Shown here: positions 18,787 to 27,745 of the stretch, in pieces
How the letters are laid out: each line of letters starts with the position of its first letter
How positions within the stretch are numbered: position 1 is the stretch's first letter
From: Candidatus Hydrogenedentota bacterium
GTDB taxonomy: Bacteria; Hydrogenedentota; Hydrogenedentia; Hydrogenedentales; CAITNO01
Reading direction: 5' to 3'
DNA length: 44,351 nucleotides
Assembly: GCA_012730105.1 (NCBI GenBank)
Contig: JAAYBJ010000192.1
Coordinates: 1-44,351 of the forward strand
Made by a program: the position numbers and the translations under genes
Notes under the pieces: model-generated
Told to the model about the DNA's origin: nothing
The model's input: the letters and a program-made list of their open reading frames with translations, nothing else
Databases searched by the model: none

Positions 18787-18873
18787 TGTAGAAGCGGCGT
18801 CCCCACCGCTTTATGATGCGGCAAGGATGCCGCATCTACAATAATACAACGCGGCGGGGACGCCGCGTCTACA
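18787..18873. repeat. Nested inverted repeat (REP/MITE-like, 87 bp)
   Basis: Outer arms of 23 bp (18787-18809 and 18851-18873) match as inverted repeats with two mismatches; each begins TGTAGA and contains GCGGCGTCCCC. Inside lies a second perfect hairpin, GATGCGGCA/TGCCGCATC (18815-18836, 4-nt loop). It sits in the gap between the plus-strand gene cluster and the convergent lnt gene. It could fold as a large cruciform or act as a bidirectional terminator, although no U-tract is seen. Confidence 0.85.
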
Positions 18874-18920
18874 TTTCCCTCTTTTGTGGGCTCTAAAACT
18901 GGATCGCGCCAGCATCCGCG

Positions 18921-20678
18921 TCAGAACAACTCTTCCTGTTCCGGACGGGCGGGGCCGGATTTCTTTTTAGGCTTGCGTTTGGGCGGGATTTTTTCGGACG
19001 TTTTCTTTTCGGGAATCGGCTTTTCGTCCGTTTTCTTTTCCGGGGCCGTTTTTTCCAGGGCTCTTTTCTTTGCCGGTTTCTTTGGAGGCGCAGGTGGTTC
19101 TTCCAGGATCCGGCTGAACGATCCCATAAAGAACGTGGAAAGCGCCAGTACCAACCCCAACAGCGACAACAGCCACGGCGCATAGGAAGGGCCTCGGGGA
19201 ATCGGCTGTAATCCCGGAGCCGCCAAGGGGAATACGCCCACAAAGCGGCGCATAACCGCATGCCACGGCCTCACGGCCTCACCCCAATCGACGAGTTCGT
19301 TCTTTGCGGAGACCGTGTGCCGCACCACCGAAAAACGGCCGTAAGGGTCGAAGACCCCCGAAATACCCGTGTTTGCGCTATGTACCAGGGGCAGCCGCGT
19401 TTCTATGGCTCGCATGCGGGCGATTTCCAGTTCCTGCGCAATGGCGTTGGAACCGCCAAACCAGGCGAGATTGGTCATGACTACCAGGACATCGGCCCCC
19501 ATCCGGCGCAATTTCTCCGCCATGGACGGAAACAGCACCTCGAAACAAATCAGCGGTCCGACCTCCCGTTCCTTTACGGAAAAGAGCGTCTGTTTTTCAC
19601 CAGCGTCCACACCGCCGAAAGCAATGCCCCGGAGGAAAGGCAGGTACTTTTCCAAAGGAATGTATTCGCCGAAAGCCGCAAGACGTACCTTGTCATAAAA
19701 TCCCGTCACTTTGCCGTCCGGGCCGACAAGGGCGCTCGAATTATAGCTTTTACTCGTGGCATAGTCCTCCCGGACCGCGCCGGTCAGAATATGCGTCTGG
19801 GCGTCCCGGGCCGTCATCGCGAGGCTTTCCATGAACACCGGGTTTTCAAAATGTCGCACGATGAGCGCCTCGGGCCATACGGTAAGGTCCACTGGACTGC
19901 GCGAGGCGAGGGTGCGGGTCATCTGTGCCGCGCGCTGCAGCATCTCATAATCGTAAGCGGGGTCCCATTTCATCTCCTGCGAAAAATTCGGCTGCACCAC
20001 GCCCACCTGCAGGGGCGCGCTTTCATAGTCGGCTTCTCCCAGCAGGAAATGCCCGGCGACATGAATCAATATCAAAAGGACGGGGACACAGGCCAGCCGC
20101 TGCCAGCGTAACTCCCGGTGAAGCACTCCCAGTGCCAGCAGACCGTTGACCAGCACCACGAGAAAAGACACCGAGACGACGCCCCCCAGGGCGGCCCATT
20201 GCGCCACCCGGAGATTGACCCCCTGGGTATATCCCAGCGCGCACCAGCCGAAACCCGTGAAGGCCGTGGCCTGGAATACTTCCATGGCCGCCCACAGCCC
20301 CGCCAGGCACAATGCACCCCCTAGCCGGGGCGAACGGGTGTGGGCCGCAGCCCAAATAAAACCCGCCACCGCCCAGCACAACGATAAAATAACGCACAAG
20401 GCCTGCTGGCCGATGATGGCCCAGCCGCCCGCCCAAAATATGTTCGCCCAGAGCCACTGCAGTACCAACGTGTGGAACAGGTGCCCGCACAGATAAAAGT
20501 GGAGGGCTGCCTTCCCGGGCGTGTAACCGGCGGTCCTGAGCAGCAACGGCGTCAAGGCGACCCAGGCCAGCCAATGCAGGTGGTAGGTGGGAAAGCACCA
20601 GGCAAGCAGCACGGCGCTCGCCAGGGCGGGGGTATAGATGAAGGCAAGACGTTTCATAGTGTCAGCATGATGCGGCAT
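18921..20678 (-). CDS. lnt: Apolipoprotein N-acyltransferase
   Basis: Inner-membrane enzyme of 585 residues that adds the third acyl chain to lipoproteins. N-terminal membrane helices occupy about 1-215, and the nitrilase-like periplasmic domain about 220-480. The catalytic triad is visible: Glu270 (VWPEAL), Lys330 (YDKVRL) and Cys378 (LICFEVLF), with FGEYIPLEKYLPFLRG as in E. coli Lnt. A last membrane helix (PWLLSLLGLVLALSTFFMG) is followed by an unusual 55-residue tail of Lys, Pro and Glu with a duplicated PEKKT-EK unit. The start could be the ATG at 20678 or the one seven codons later; neither has a clear ribosome site. It fits the many lipobox proteins in this window. Confidence 0.93.
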   Translation of the reverse strand: MPHHADTMKRLAFIYTPALASAVLLAWCFPTYHLHWLAWVALTPLLLRTAGYTPGKAALHFYLCGHLFHTLVLQWLWANIFWAGGWAIIGQQALCVILSLCWAVAGFIWAAAHTRSPRLGGALCLAGLWAAMEVFQATAFTGFGWCALGYTQGVNLRVAQWAALGGVVSVSFLVVLVNGLLALGVLHRELRWQRLACVPVLLILIHVAGHFLLGEADYESAPLQVGVVQPNFSQEMKWDPAYDYEMLQRAAQMTRTLASRSPVDLTVWPEALIVRHFENPVFMESLAMTARDAQTHILTGAVREDYATSKSYNSSALVGPDGKVTGFYDKVRLAAFGEYIPLEKYLPFLRGIAFGGVDAGEKQTLFSVKEREVGPLICFEVLFPSMAEKLRRMGADVLVVMTNLAWFGGSNAIAQELEIARMRAIETRLPLVHSANTGISGVFDPYGRFSVVRHTVSAKNELVDWGEAVRPWHAVMRRFVGVFPLAAPGLQPIPRGPSYAPWLLSLLGLVLALSTFFMGSFSRILEEPPAPPKKPAKKRALEKTAPEKKTDEKPIPEKKTSEKIPPKRKPKKKSGPARPEQEELF

Positions 20679-20819
20679 TTAATCGGCAAAGGTCAAACCG
20701 GCGCCGGGGATGCCGATTCCACGAATATTTTTCGAAAGGAAATTTTGGATTTTGCGGTCTTTACGGGTAAAGTATGGGGGCAGCGTAATGATAGACCCAC
20801 TACCTTCGGAGAAGTTGCC

Positions 20820-21428
20820 ATGATGAACCGTGCCGGAATTTCCCGGCGGGACTTTGTGCTTGCCGCAGGAGGCGCCGCCTTACTGGCGACAGGATTACCC
20901 TCCCGGAATGGTATCGCGGAAACGGATACTTTCGGTGATCTTGTGCGAAACTGTGGCGCCATCCGGCTGGGATACAGCACCTCCTGCGGGATTGACCCGG
21001 ATGCTATAGAGGCCGAACACATCCGTCAACTGGCGTTTTTGTTGTCTTTATGCGGTATGGAACAAAGCGCCCTTTCTCCCCTTTCGGCCGGCATCAAGCC
21101 GAATGCCGAATACCCTTTCCCGGCATCTTTGATTACCTTTCTGTCAGACAGTGACGGGCGGCGTCTGGAGATTGTAACCACCTCGGCCCGGTTGCAGATG
21201 CCCCGGATATCCCTCCGCGGCTCCGATGGCAGTCTTCATGCCGACGATGAACGGGTATGGTTCAGCACGGATGCCGGGGAACTGTGCGCCTGGCAAAATG
21301 ATAAGAATCTTCTGCCGCCCCAGTACACGAAGGCCTACCACGCCGCCAGGAAAGAAGCCTGCAGCGATTTTATGCGTATTTGCACCGCGCGGCATATCCT
21401 GCAAAAAGACGACACCCCGGTATGCTGA
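20820..21428 (+). CDS. Tat-exported protein of unknown function
   Basis: About 202 residues, not recognised. It begins with a twin-arginine signal (SRRDF at residues 8-12, then VLAAGGAALLATGLPS), so the folded protein is exported, perhaps with a cofactor. The mature part has three Cys residues in the segment CGAIRLGYSTSCGIDPDAIE and LSLCGMEQ, and others near the C-terminus (ACSDFMRICTARH, and a Cys as the last residue). The start at 20820 (or the adjacent ATG at 20823) has GGAGAAG upstream. A longer frame back to 20472 overlaps lnt and is rejected. It is followed 127 nt later by another Tat-signal protein. Confidence 0.7.
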   Translation: MMNRAGISRRDFVLAAGGAALLATGLPSRNGIAETDTFGDLVRNCGAIRLGYSTSCGIDPDAIEAEHIRQLAFLLSLCGMEQSALSPLSAGIKPNAEYPFPASLITFLSDSDGRRLEIVTTSARLQMPRISLRGSDGSLHADDERVWFSTDAGELCAWQNDKNLLPPQYTKAYHAARKEACSDFMRICTARHILQKDDTPVC

Positions 21429-21555
21429 AGCGAAGTCTATTCCTGGACCTCTGTTTCCGACTCGATGACCGGCATGCGGTGCAGGAAACAGGGAAATGCA
21501 CGAATGCACGCCGGCAAAACAATTGCTTTGTATAGTCTTTAAGAGGAGCATTGAC

Positions 21556-22512
21556 ATGAAGCACTTCGAATTAAACCGTAGAACTTTTCTACTGTCCACG
21601 GCTGCGGCCACCGGAATCGCCACAACGGGCGCCGCTACCGCGCATGCGGAAGCGGCCGCCGGCAAGCGTTACCAGGACGGACTCAGTCCCTGGCCGCTGG
21701 TGCTGAACACCAGCACCATCCGCCCGGCCTCGCTGGAAGACAAACTCCGGGTAACGGCGGCGGCGGGATGGGACGGCATTGAACTGTGGATAAACGAACT
21801 GGAGGACTATGAAAAGGACGGTGGCAGCCTGAAAGAACTCAACCAACGCATCAAGGACATGGGCCTGTACGTGCCGAATATCATCGGCCTGTGGAACGCT
21901 ATGCCGCCCACCCGGGAAGAATTTGAGGCCTCACTGCCGGAAACCCGGGAACGCATGCGCCGTTCCTCGGAAGTGGGATCGCTGCACGTGGCGGCGATAC
22001 CCGCGCCGGACCGCGAGGATTTTGACCTGAAATGGGGCGCGGAAATGTACCGGGAACTCATGCGCATCGGCCGCGACGACTACGGTCTTGCGGTTGCCTT
22101 CGAGTTCGTCGGGTTCATGAAGGGCGTCCACCGTTTGGGACAGGCCTGTGCCGTGGCACTCGACGCCAACGACGATAAAGCCTGTCTGATCATGGACACC
22201 TTCCACCTGTTCCGGGGCGGTTCCGGATTCAACGCCCTCGGGTTGATCCAAGGCGCGCTGATCGCCAACTTCCATTTCAACGACGTGCCCGGCGACGTGC
22301 CGCGCGAAGAACAGGGCGACGAACACCGCCTGTATCCCGGCGACGGGATCCTGCCGCTCACCCAGGTCCTGCAGAGCCTCAAGGCCATCGGATATGAAAA
22401 AGCCCTTTCCCTGGAAATCTTCAAACGCGACTACTGGGAACAACCCCCGGACCAGGTCGCCGCGGACGGCCTTCGCAAGACCCGCGAATGCATCGCCACG
22501 GCGGGGGTTTAA
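21556..22512 (+). CDS. Tat-exported sugar phosphate isomerase/epimerase-like TIM-barrel protein
   Basis: About 318 residues of the xylose-isomerase-like/AP endonuclease 2 barrel family. The N-terminus has a Tat signal (NRRTFLLS, then AAATGIATTGAATAHA). The barrel begins SPWPLVLNTSTIRP and contains AAGWDGIELW, LAVAFEFVGF, ACLIMDTFHLFRGG, IANFHFNDVPGD and ALSLEIFKRDYW, which supply the Glu, Asp, His and Glu residues used to bind a divalent metal. Export of such an isomerase suggests periplasmic sugar conversion, as in many DUF-rich polysaccharide users of the PVC-like phyla. AGAGGAG lies 7 nt before the ATG; the frame also extends upstream to 21496 but without a signal. Confidence 0.85.
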   Translation: MKHFELNRRTFLLSTAAATGIATTGAATAHAEAAAGKRYQDGLSPWPLVLNTSTIRPASLEDKLRVTAAAGWDGIELWINELEDYEKDGGSLKELNQRIKDMGLYVPNIIGLWNAMPPTREEFEASLPETRERMRRSSEVGSLHVAAIPAPDREDFDLKWGAEMYRELMRIGRDDYGLAVAFEFVGFMKGVHRLGQACAVALDANDDKACLIMDTFHLFRGGSGFNALGLIQGALIANFHFNDVPGDVPREEQGDEHRLYPGDGILPLTQVLQSLKAIGYEKALSLEIFKRDYWEQPPDQVAADGLRKTRECIATAGV

Positions 22513-22592
22513 GCAACTCCCTTAAACTGAATCCGCGACGAAGTCATCCCCTATGCCGGCCACGACAAACCAAGAATAGCAGTGGACTGATT

Positions 22593-24524
22593 ATGGCAAC
22601 CACATTACCGGGGAAGGCCTTGCTCGGCGCGCAGGAAGTGTCTAAAAGCTTTGGCGCGCAACAGGTGCTTTCACGTATTTCCCTCACAATACACGAATCT
22701 GACCGTATCGGCCTGATCGGACGCAACGGCTGCGGCAAGTCCACGCTGTTGCGTATTCTCGCCGGCCTGATGGAAACGGACAGCGGGATGACCACCCGGG
22801 CCCAGGGCATTCGCGTGGCCCTGTTGGAACAGCACTGCTCCCTGTCCACGGACCAGACCGTCGGCAAGGCGCTGGAAGCGGCGACTTCCGGACTGCGGGC
22901 GTTGATACGGCAGTGGCGGGAAGCCCATGAGCGGTTGGCACACCTGCAGCACAACAGCCCCGCCTACGAAACGCTCGAGCAGGAATGCCACGACCTGCAG
23001 CATCGCCTTGAGGCCGCGCAGGCCTGGCACCTGGATACGGAAATCAAGAAGATCGCCGCGGAACTGCGCCTGCCGCCGCTGGAACAGTCCCTGGCCTCCC
23101 TTTCCGGCGGGGAACTGCGGCGCGTCGACCTGGCGGCCAAACTGCTGGCCCATCCGGACGTGCTGCTGCTGGACGAGCCCACAAACCACATTGACACGGA
23201 CAGCGTGGCCTGGATAGAGCATTTTCTGGAAAGTTACACCGGCGCCTGCATCCTGGTCACCCATGACCGGTATTTCCTCGACCGCGTCACCAACCGCATT
23301 GTCGAAATCAGCCACGGCGCCATGCTGAGTTTTCCTGGCAATTACGAGCGCTTCCTGGAATACAAGGCAACAGTGGAAGACGTGCAGGCCCGTACCGAAA
23401 CGAACCGACTGGCCTTGATCAAACGGGAACTGGCGTGGTACCGACGCGGCCCCAAGGCGCGGGGCACGAAGTCCAAGGCGCGCATCGACCGCCTGCTGGA
23501 TACACAGGCCCAAGGCCCACCGCCGGCGAGCAAGGAATTTTCCTTCGCCATTCCCGAGCCCGAACGGCTGGGCAAGGACATTCTCGAAGCACGGCTGGTT
23601 ACCCACGGCTATGAAGACCGCGTGCTGTTCCGGCATTTCTCCCTCTTCATGCAGAAGGGTATGCGCGTGGGCGTCGTGGGCCCCAACGGCTGCGGCAAGT
23701 CCACCCTACTCCGGGTGCTCATGGGCCGCGAAGCCCCCCAGTCGGGAGATATATTCATCGGATCAACCACGCGCTTTCTCTATGTGGACCAGGTGCTGGC
23801 CGACATGGATCCCGACGCGCGGGTACTGGACTTTGTGTCCGACGGACAGCGCCATGTCGACGTGGGCCGGCAACGCATTCATGTGCCTTCCTACCTGGAG
23901 TCTTTCCTTTTCGATAAAAGCTGTGCCGAAATGCCGCTGGGCCGGTTTTCGGGCGGCGAGCGGCGGCGGGTGGACCTGGCCAAGAAACTGCTGCACGGAG
24001 GCAACTTCATCGTCTTCGACGAGCCCACCAACGACCTGGACCTGTATACCCTGCGCGTGCTCGAAGAAACCATCGAATGCTTCGAGGGCTGCGCGCTTAT
24101 CGTCAGTCACGACCGGTACCTGCTAAACCGGATCTGCACCCACATGCTCATTTTCGAGGAGAACGGGGCCATTGTGCAGATAACGGGCAATTACGATGAC
24201 TACCGGCTGTATTGTCAACGCCGGCGGGAAGATGAAAAGCGGCAGCGGGCGGAGCAGCAGGAAGCGTCCCGCCCTGCCCCGTCAAGTCCCAAACCCCGGC
24301 CGGGCCTGAATTACAAGGAAAAGCAGGAACTCGCCGCGATGGAACAGCATATCCTGGCCGCTGAAGAAAAGGTCGCCCTGCTTCACGAGCAGGTCAACGA
24401 TGCAGGATTCTACAGCCGGGACTTCACGGAAACGCAAGAAGTGCTCCGGCAATTACGTGACGCGGAAGCGGAGGTAGCCCGTCTCTACCAGCGCTGGGAA
24501 GAACTCGAAGCCGGCAAGCAGTGA
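22593..24524 (+). CDS. ABC-F family ATPase, Uup-like
   Basis: A soluble protein of about 643 residues with two ABC domains and no membrane part. Domain 1 has GRNGCGKST (about 43-51), LSGGELRR and LLLDEPTNH; domain 2 has GPNGCGKST (about 362-370), FSGGERRR and FDEPTNDLD. Between them is the Uup/EttA-type linker helix with WYRRGPKARGTKSKAR. The C-terminal about 100 residues form a coiled coil after LNYKEKQELAAMEQ, which is the Uup-type DNA-binding tail. Such proteins act on ribosomes or on DNA intermediates; Uup limits transposon precise excision. The ATG at 22593 gives the usual N-terminus; the ribosome site is weak. It follows the Tat isomerase by 80 nt. Confidence 0.92.
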   Translation: MATTLPGKALLGAQEVSKSFGAQQVLSRISLTIHESDRIGLIGRNGCGKSTLLRILAGLMETDSGMTTRAQGIRVALLEQHCSLSTDQTVGKALEAATSGLRALIRQWREAHERLAHLQHNSPAYETLEQECHDLQHRLEAAQAWHLDTEIKKIAAELRLPPLEQSLASLSGGELRRVDLAAKLLAHPDVLLLDEPTNHIDTDSVAWIEHFLESYTGACILVTHDRYFLDRVTNRIVEISHGAMLSFPGNYERFLEYKATVEDVQARTETNRLALIKRELAWYRRGPKARGTKSKARIDRLLDTQAQGPPPASKEFSFAIPEPERLGKDILEARLVTHGYEDRVLFRHFSLFMQKGMRVGVVGPNGCGKSTLLRVLMGREAPQSGDIFIGSTTRFLYVDQVLADMDPDARVLDFVSDGQRHVDVGRQRIHVPSYLESFLFDKSCAEMPLGRFSGGERRRVDLAKKLLHGGNFIVFDEPTNDLDLYTLRVLEETIECFEGCALIVSHDRYLLNRICTHMLIFEENGAIVQITGNYDDYRLYCQRRREDEKRQRAEQQEASRPAPSSPKPRPGLNYKEKQELAAMEQHILAAEEKVALLHEQVNDAGFYSRDFTETQEVLRQLRDAEAEVARLYQRWEELEAGKQ

Positions 24525-24610
24525 AAAGGGTTAGCCCCCGCATTACGGGCGCCTTGCGGCATGTTTTTTAGATCAGCGCAACATCCACCGGAAACTCAGG
24601 GTGAACTTTG

Positions 24611-24655
24611 GTGGACAAAGTGGACGTTGTGGACCTTGTAGACATTGTATGGTTG
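24611..24655. repeat. 9-bp tandem array, five units
   Basis: Five contiguous 9-bp units: GTGGACAAA, GTGGACGTT, GTGGACCTT, GTAGACATT and GTATGGTTG. Each unit starts GTGGAC or a variant, with the last three bases changing. It lies between the convergent ABC-F and sialidase-like genes and is not part of any gene. Its sequence differs from the 9-bp arrays at 34600 and 37370 but has the same period. Confidence 0.8.
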
Positions 24656-24718
24656 TCCGCGTATTCGTCATCCGGTCCTTATCGCTTGGCTTAATCCAAC
24701 ACTCTGGCTGCCAGATCA

Positions 24719-25756
24719 TCAATAGAACCACTTTTCCGGCAGTATCTTTAACTGCAGGGAAAGGCCGCCGGTATAATTGAAATAGGTCAGTAGCGCCTCT
24801 CCCTCCACCCAGGTTACGGCGGGATAGGCCCAGGCATCCCCGGGTTTTTCCTCGATGTTCCGGAAGGCCTCCCAGGTCTTCCCTTCATCTTTGGACAAAG
24901 CGGCGGTCAACGGGGTGCGGTGCCCACCGCCGGGATTGTGATTCCAGACAGCCAGGATATCGCCCGTGGACGGCACACGGCTCAGGGAAACGGGCGCGGC
25001 CGTTCCCAGCAGGGCGGAGGGTTCCGGTTCGGTCCAGTGTTCTCCCCCGTCACTCGAAACACTCTGGTACTGGCCGCCCATGCCGGTGCGGGTCAGCATC
25101 AACACGCGTCCGTCCTTCAGTTCAATGCACGCCGGTTCCCAGGAGCCCTGTTCCGGCTTGATCCTCTGGCTTTCGCGCCAGGTCGCGCCGTCATCGTCAG
25201 ACAGATACACGTAACTGTAGCCGTCCTCCCACGCCTCCAGCAGGATGCGGCCTGATTTAAGGCGCAAGCTGCGGCCGTTGGTCAGGCCCGTATATTTGCC
25301 GTCTTCACTGATTTGTTTCGCCTGGGTAAATGTGGCGCCCTCATCGTTGGAGACGCGCATCATGACACGACAATCGGTACTTTCCGAGTTTTTCTGACAA
25401 TAGAACAAGGCGATGGAATTGTCCTTCAACCGCAGAAAATTTACCTCCATGACATTGCAGCCACCATCGTTCTCCACCAGGGTATATTGCTCGCCCCAGG
25501 TGCGTCCCCGGTCCTTCGATACTTTTCCCACCAGCCGCGCCGGGCCATGATCCGCGCCGCTGCCGGCGTAAAATTCGGTCCACCCCAGCAGCAGGCCGTC
25601 CTTGACGGGAATAATCGCAGCCTCGGAATTGCGGGGATTCTCCGCCTTTACCGGGGCAACTACGAGATGAAAGGGCTCGGTTTCTTGTGCGATAGTCGCG
25701 AAGGCGGCCATGAGGATTCCCGAAACCACAAACATGACTAAAGCGGCGTATTTCAT
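24719..25756 (-). CDS. Secreted sialidase-like (Asp-box/BNR repeat) protein
   Basis: A 345-residue exported six-bladed propeller with a signal peptide (cleavage near AFATIAQE). Five Asp-box motifs of the form S-x-D-x-G-x-x-W/F are visible: SKDRGRTW, SNDEGATF, SDDDGATW, SSDGGEHW and SKDEGKTW. It matches the exo-alpha-sialidase superfamily of the kind common in PVC-like bacteria, where substrates are mostly untested; the Arg triad of true sialidases cannot be confirmed by eye. AAAGGA precedes the ATG. It lies downstream of the beta-helix protein (43-nt gap) on the same strand and is probably cotranscribed with it. Confidence 0.88.
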   Translation of the reverse strand: MKYAALVMFVVSGILMAAFATIAQETEPFHLVVAPVKAENPRNSEAAIIPVKDGLLLGWTEFYAGSGADHGPARLVGKVSKDRGRTWGEQYTLVENDGGCNVMEVNFLRLKDNSIALFYCQKNSESTDCRVMMRVSNDEGATFTQAKQISEDGKYTGLTNGRSLRLKSGRILLEAWEDGYSYVYLSDDDGATWRESQRIKPEQGSWEPACIELKDGRVLMLTRTGMGGQYQSVSSDGGEHWTEPEPSALLGTAAPVSLSRVPSTGDILAVWNHNPGGGHRTPLTAALSKDEGKTWEAFRNIEEKPGDAWAYPAVTWVEGEALLTYFNYTGGLSLQLKILPEKWFY

Positions 25757-25798
25757 TGTTCATCCTTTCTTTAAAGCCGGACATGCCACTTTTGCGGG

Positions 25799-27730
25799 TT
25801 ACTCCGGCATTATGAATTCAAAAGCGCCGATATCCGGGGCATCGCCCTTCGGCACGGGATTCCCGTCAAAATCATGTCGATAACCAAGGTCCGTTCCCGC
25901 GTCTATGGATGCCGAGCCGGCCGCCGGCCGATAATTTCTTTGGCTTGCATCCACAAAGGCCGGCGCGGCAACGAGCGAATGGGATTCTTTGTTCCATGCA
26001 CGCCGGTATTCTTCAAAACCGTCCATGGGATACTGTTCTCCGGCAACGGCTATCATAGCACCCTCTGACTGGTACCAGGCATTGTAGTCCATCACCAGGC
26101 GGTCCACCTGTTCTTTCGACCAGCCGGGCGCGTAAAAGGCATTTCCCTTCGCTTCACAAAAGATATTATTACGCAGATGAAAGGCGCTGATGGCTGCAGG
26201 GCTGTTGTAAAAACAGAGATGCCTGCCGCTGGGATCCGGGCGCTGACCGTGGCCCCAGCCGAACCCGGCATCCACGCAGGTGTTGTGATCGAAATAGATG
26301 TCACGGGTAACCGATTTTTCCGGCCGGTTCCAATACTCGAAGGAGTATTCGCAATTCCAGATAACATTGAAGCGGTACACAATGTTGTAATGGGGCGTAT
26401 CCGGCCCGCTACTCTGATTGGTCAGGGCGGCATCATAAATCTCCCACAAGCGGCACCGCTCCACGAGGCAGTCGTGGGCGGCGCCCCAGAACTCGATGCC
26501 GTTCCCGAAACGAACCGTCTTGTCGCCCCCGGACTGATCACCGCCGCCGATATAACTCAGCTCACAATCCCGAACGGTAATATGGTGGGTGTTCCCGCCG
26601 CCGATGCCGTGGGCAGCGCCGTAACGTAGTGCGAGATTTTCATAGGTGACAAACGAACGGTTGCTCTGGTCAATAATGTGCTCCCTGATTGCGCATTCAA
26701 TATCCGTGTAATAGAGTGCCGGATTTTTCTCCGACCACAGGGTCACCGTGTGACGCTCCTCATCGTACCAGAACCGGCCCTGTTCCTTGAGGTCCTCCCG
26801 GTTCCAGACCTTCACGCCGCACAAGGCCTCGTCGTTAAAAATGATGTTGCCCACATCCCGGGCAAACAGATTTCCAGGGGCGCATTGGAACAGGCGGATA
26901 TCGTCCAGGTGCAGCACCGCGCCGGCCGGCATGGCCTGCCCCAGAAAGAAGGTAATGCGCCCATCGTCCGCCGATTGAGACGCCTTGTAATACATGGTGA
27001 CCGTTTCCCATTCGGCGTTCACGGGTAAGGAAGGCGGCACGGGCATCGCGTCATAGGAACTCCAGGGGGGGCCTGCCTTCATCAGCCGGGGCGGCGGCAA
27101 CGAAAAGGGCGCGCTGCTTTTCACACGGAATGAGAGGCGGTAGCAGTTCCCCCCATTGAGAGGAATGCCGGCGATGTACATCTGTATGTGGCTGTCTTGC
27201 GTGCCGGCCTCCGCGCAAGCCAGGCGCCAGGACGCGGGCGCCGAATCGTAGTCCTCTGTATCGCGCACGGCCGAAGTCCTGGCGCCACCTTCGCAATGGA
27301 GCGACCACGGCGCCTCCTCGCTTGTAAATTCCGGATTGGGAAGCAGGCACTCGCCCACGGACACCGGCTCTGTGGAAGTCCAGAGATTGGGCGCCGTTTC
27401 CGTCCAATCCCCAGGGCGGTTCTGCTCCAGCGAACCCAGGAGCACAGGAAGCGAGCCTTCGCCGTAGGCGCCATAGGTGACCACACCCGCCTCACTTCCT
27501 GAACAGGGGCGCAACTGTTCGCGCCAGGTATCACCGCGATGGAACAGCACGGCATCCCCCGGCTGCAAGGCCGCATCATTCACACGCTGCACTGTGCGCC
27601 AAGGCTGTTCCGGCGACAAGCCGTCATAACCGTCATCACCCGTTGCAGAAACATGGTAGACAGCCCCGACGGCGGCGCTACCGGCGGACAGGTACAATAC
27701 GATCCCCAGGAAGAATGCGCGGATAAGCAT
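25799..27730 (-). CDS. Secreted right-handed beta-helix protein with inserted CBM-like domain
   Basis: About 643 residues with a signal peptide (LIRAFFLGIVLYLSAGSAAV). After it comes VYHVSATGDDGYDGLSPEQP and WRTVQRVNDAALQPGDAVLF, the N-terminal cap typical of parallel beta-helix polysaccharide lyases and related enzymes. Residues about 145-300 form an inserted CBM4/9-like jelly roll (GNCYRLSFRV, LHLDDIRLF). Helical-repeat sequence follows (SFVTYENLALRYGAAHGIGG, HHITVRDCELSYIGG) and the protein ends DFDGNPVPKGDAPDIGAFEF. The substrate is unknown. The ATG at 27730 is preceded by AAAAGGG at 8 nt, which is better than the GTG three codons earlier. Confidence 0.88.
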   Translation of the reverse strand: MLIRAFFLGIVLYLSAGSAAVGAVYHVSATGDDGYDGLSPEQPWRTVQRVNDAALQPGDAVLFHRGDTWREQLRPCSGSEAGVVTYGAYGEGSLPVLLGSLEQNRPGDWTETAPNLWTSTEPVSVGECLLPNPEFTSEEAPWSLHCEGGARTSAVRDTEDYDSAPASWRLACAEAGTQDSHIQMYIAGIPLNGGNCYRLSFRVKSSAPFSLPPPRLMKAGPPWSSYDAMPVPPSLPVNAEWETVTMYYKASQSADDGRITFFLGQAMPAGAVLHLDDIRLFQCAPGNLFARDVGNIIFNDEALCGVKVWNREDLKEQGRFWYDEERHTVTLWSEKNPALYYTDIECAIREHIIDQSNRSFVTYENLALRYGAAHGIGGGNTHHITVRDCELSYIGGGDQSGGDKTVRFGNGIEFWGAAHDCLVERCRLWEIYDAALTNQSSGPDTPHYNIVYRFNVIWNCEYSFEYWNRPEKSVTRDIYFDHNTCVDAGFGWGHGQRPDPSGRHLCFYNSPAAISAFHLRNNIFCEAKGNAFYAPGWSKEQVDRLVMDYNAWYQSEGAMIAVAGEQYPMDGFEEYRRAWNKESHSLVAAPAFVDASQRNYRPAAGSASIDAGTDLGYRHDFDGNPVPKGDAPDIGAFEFIMPE

Positions 27731-27745
27731 GTGATACACCCTTTT

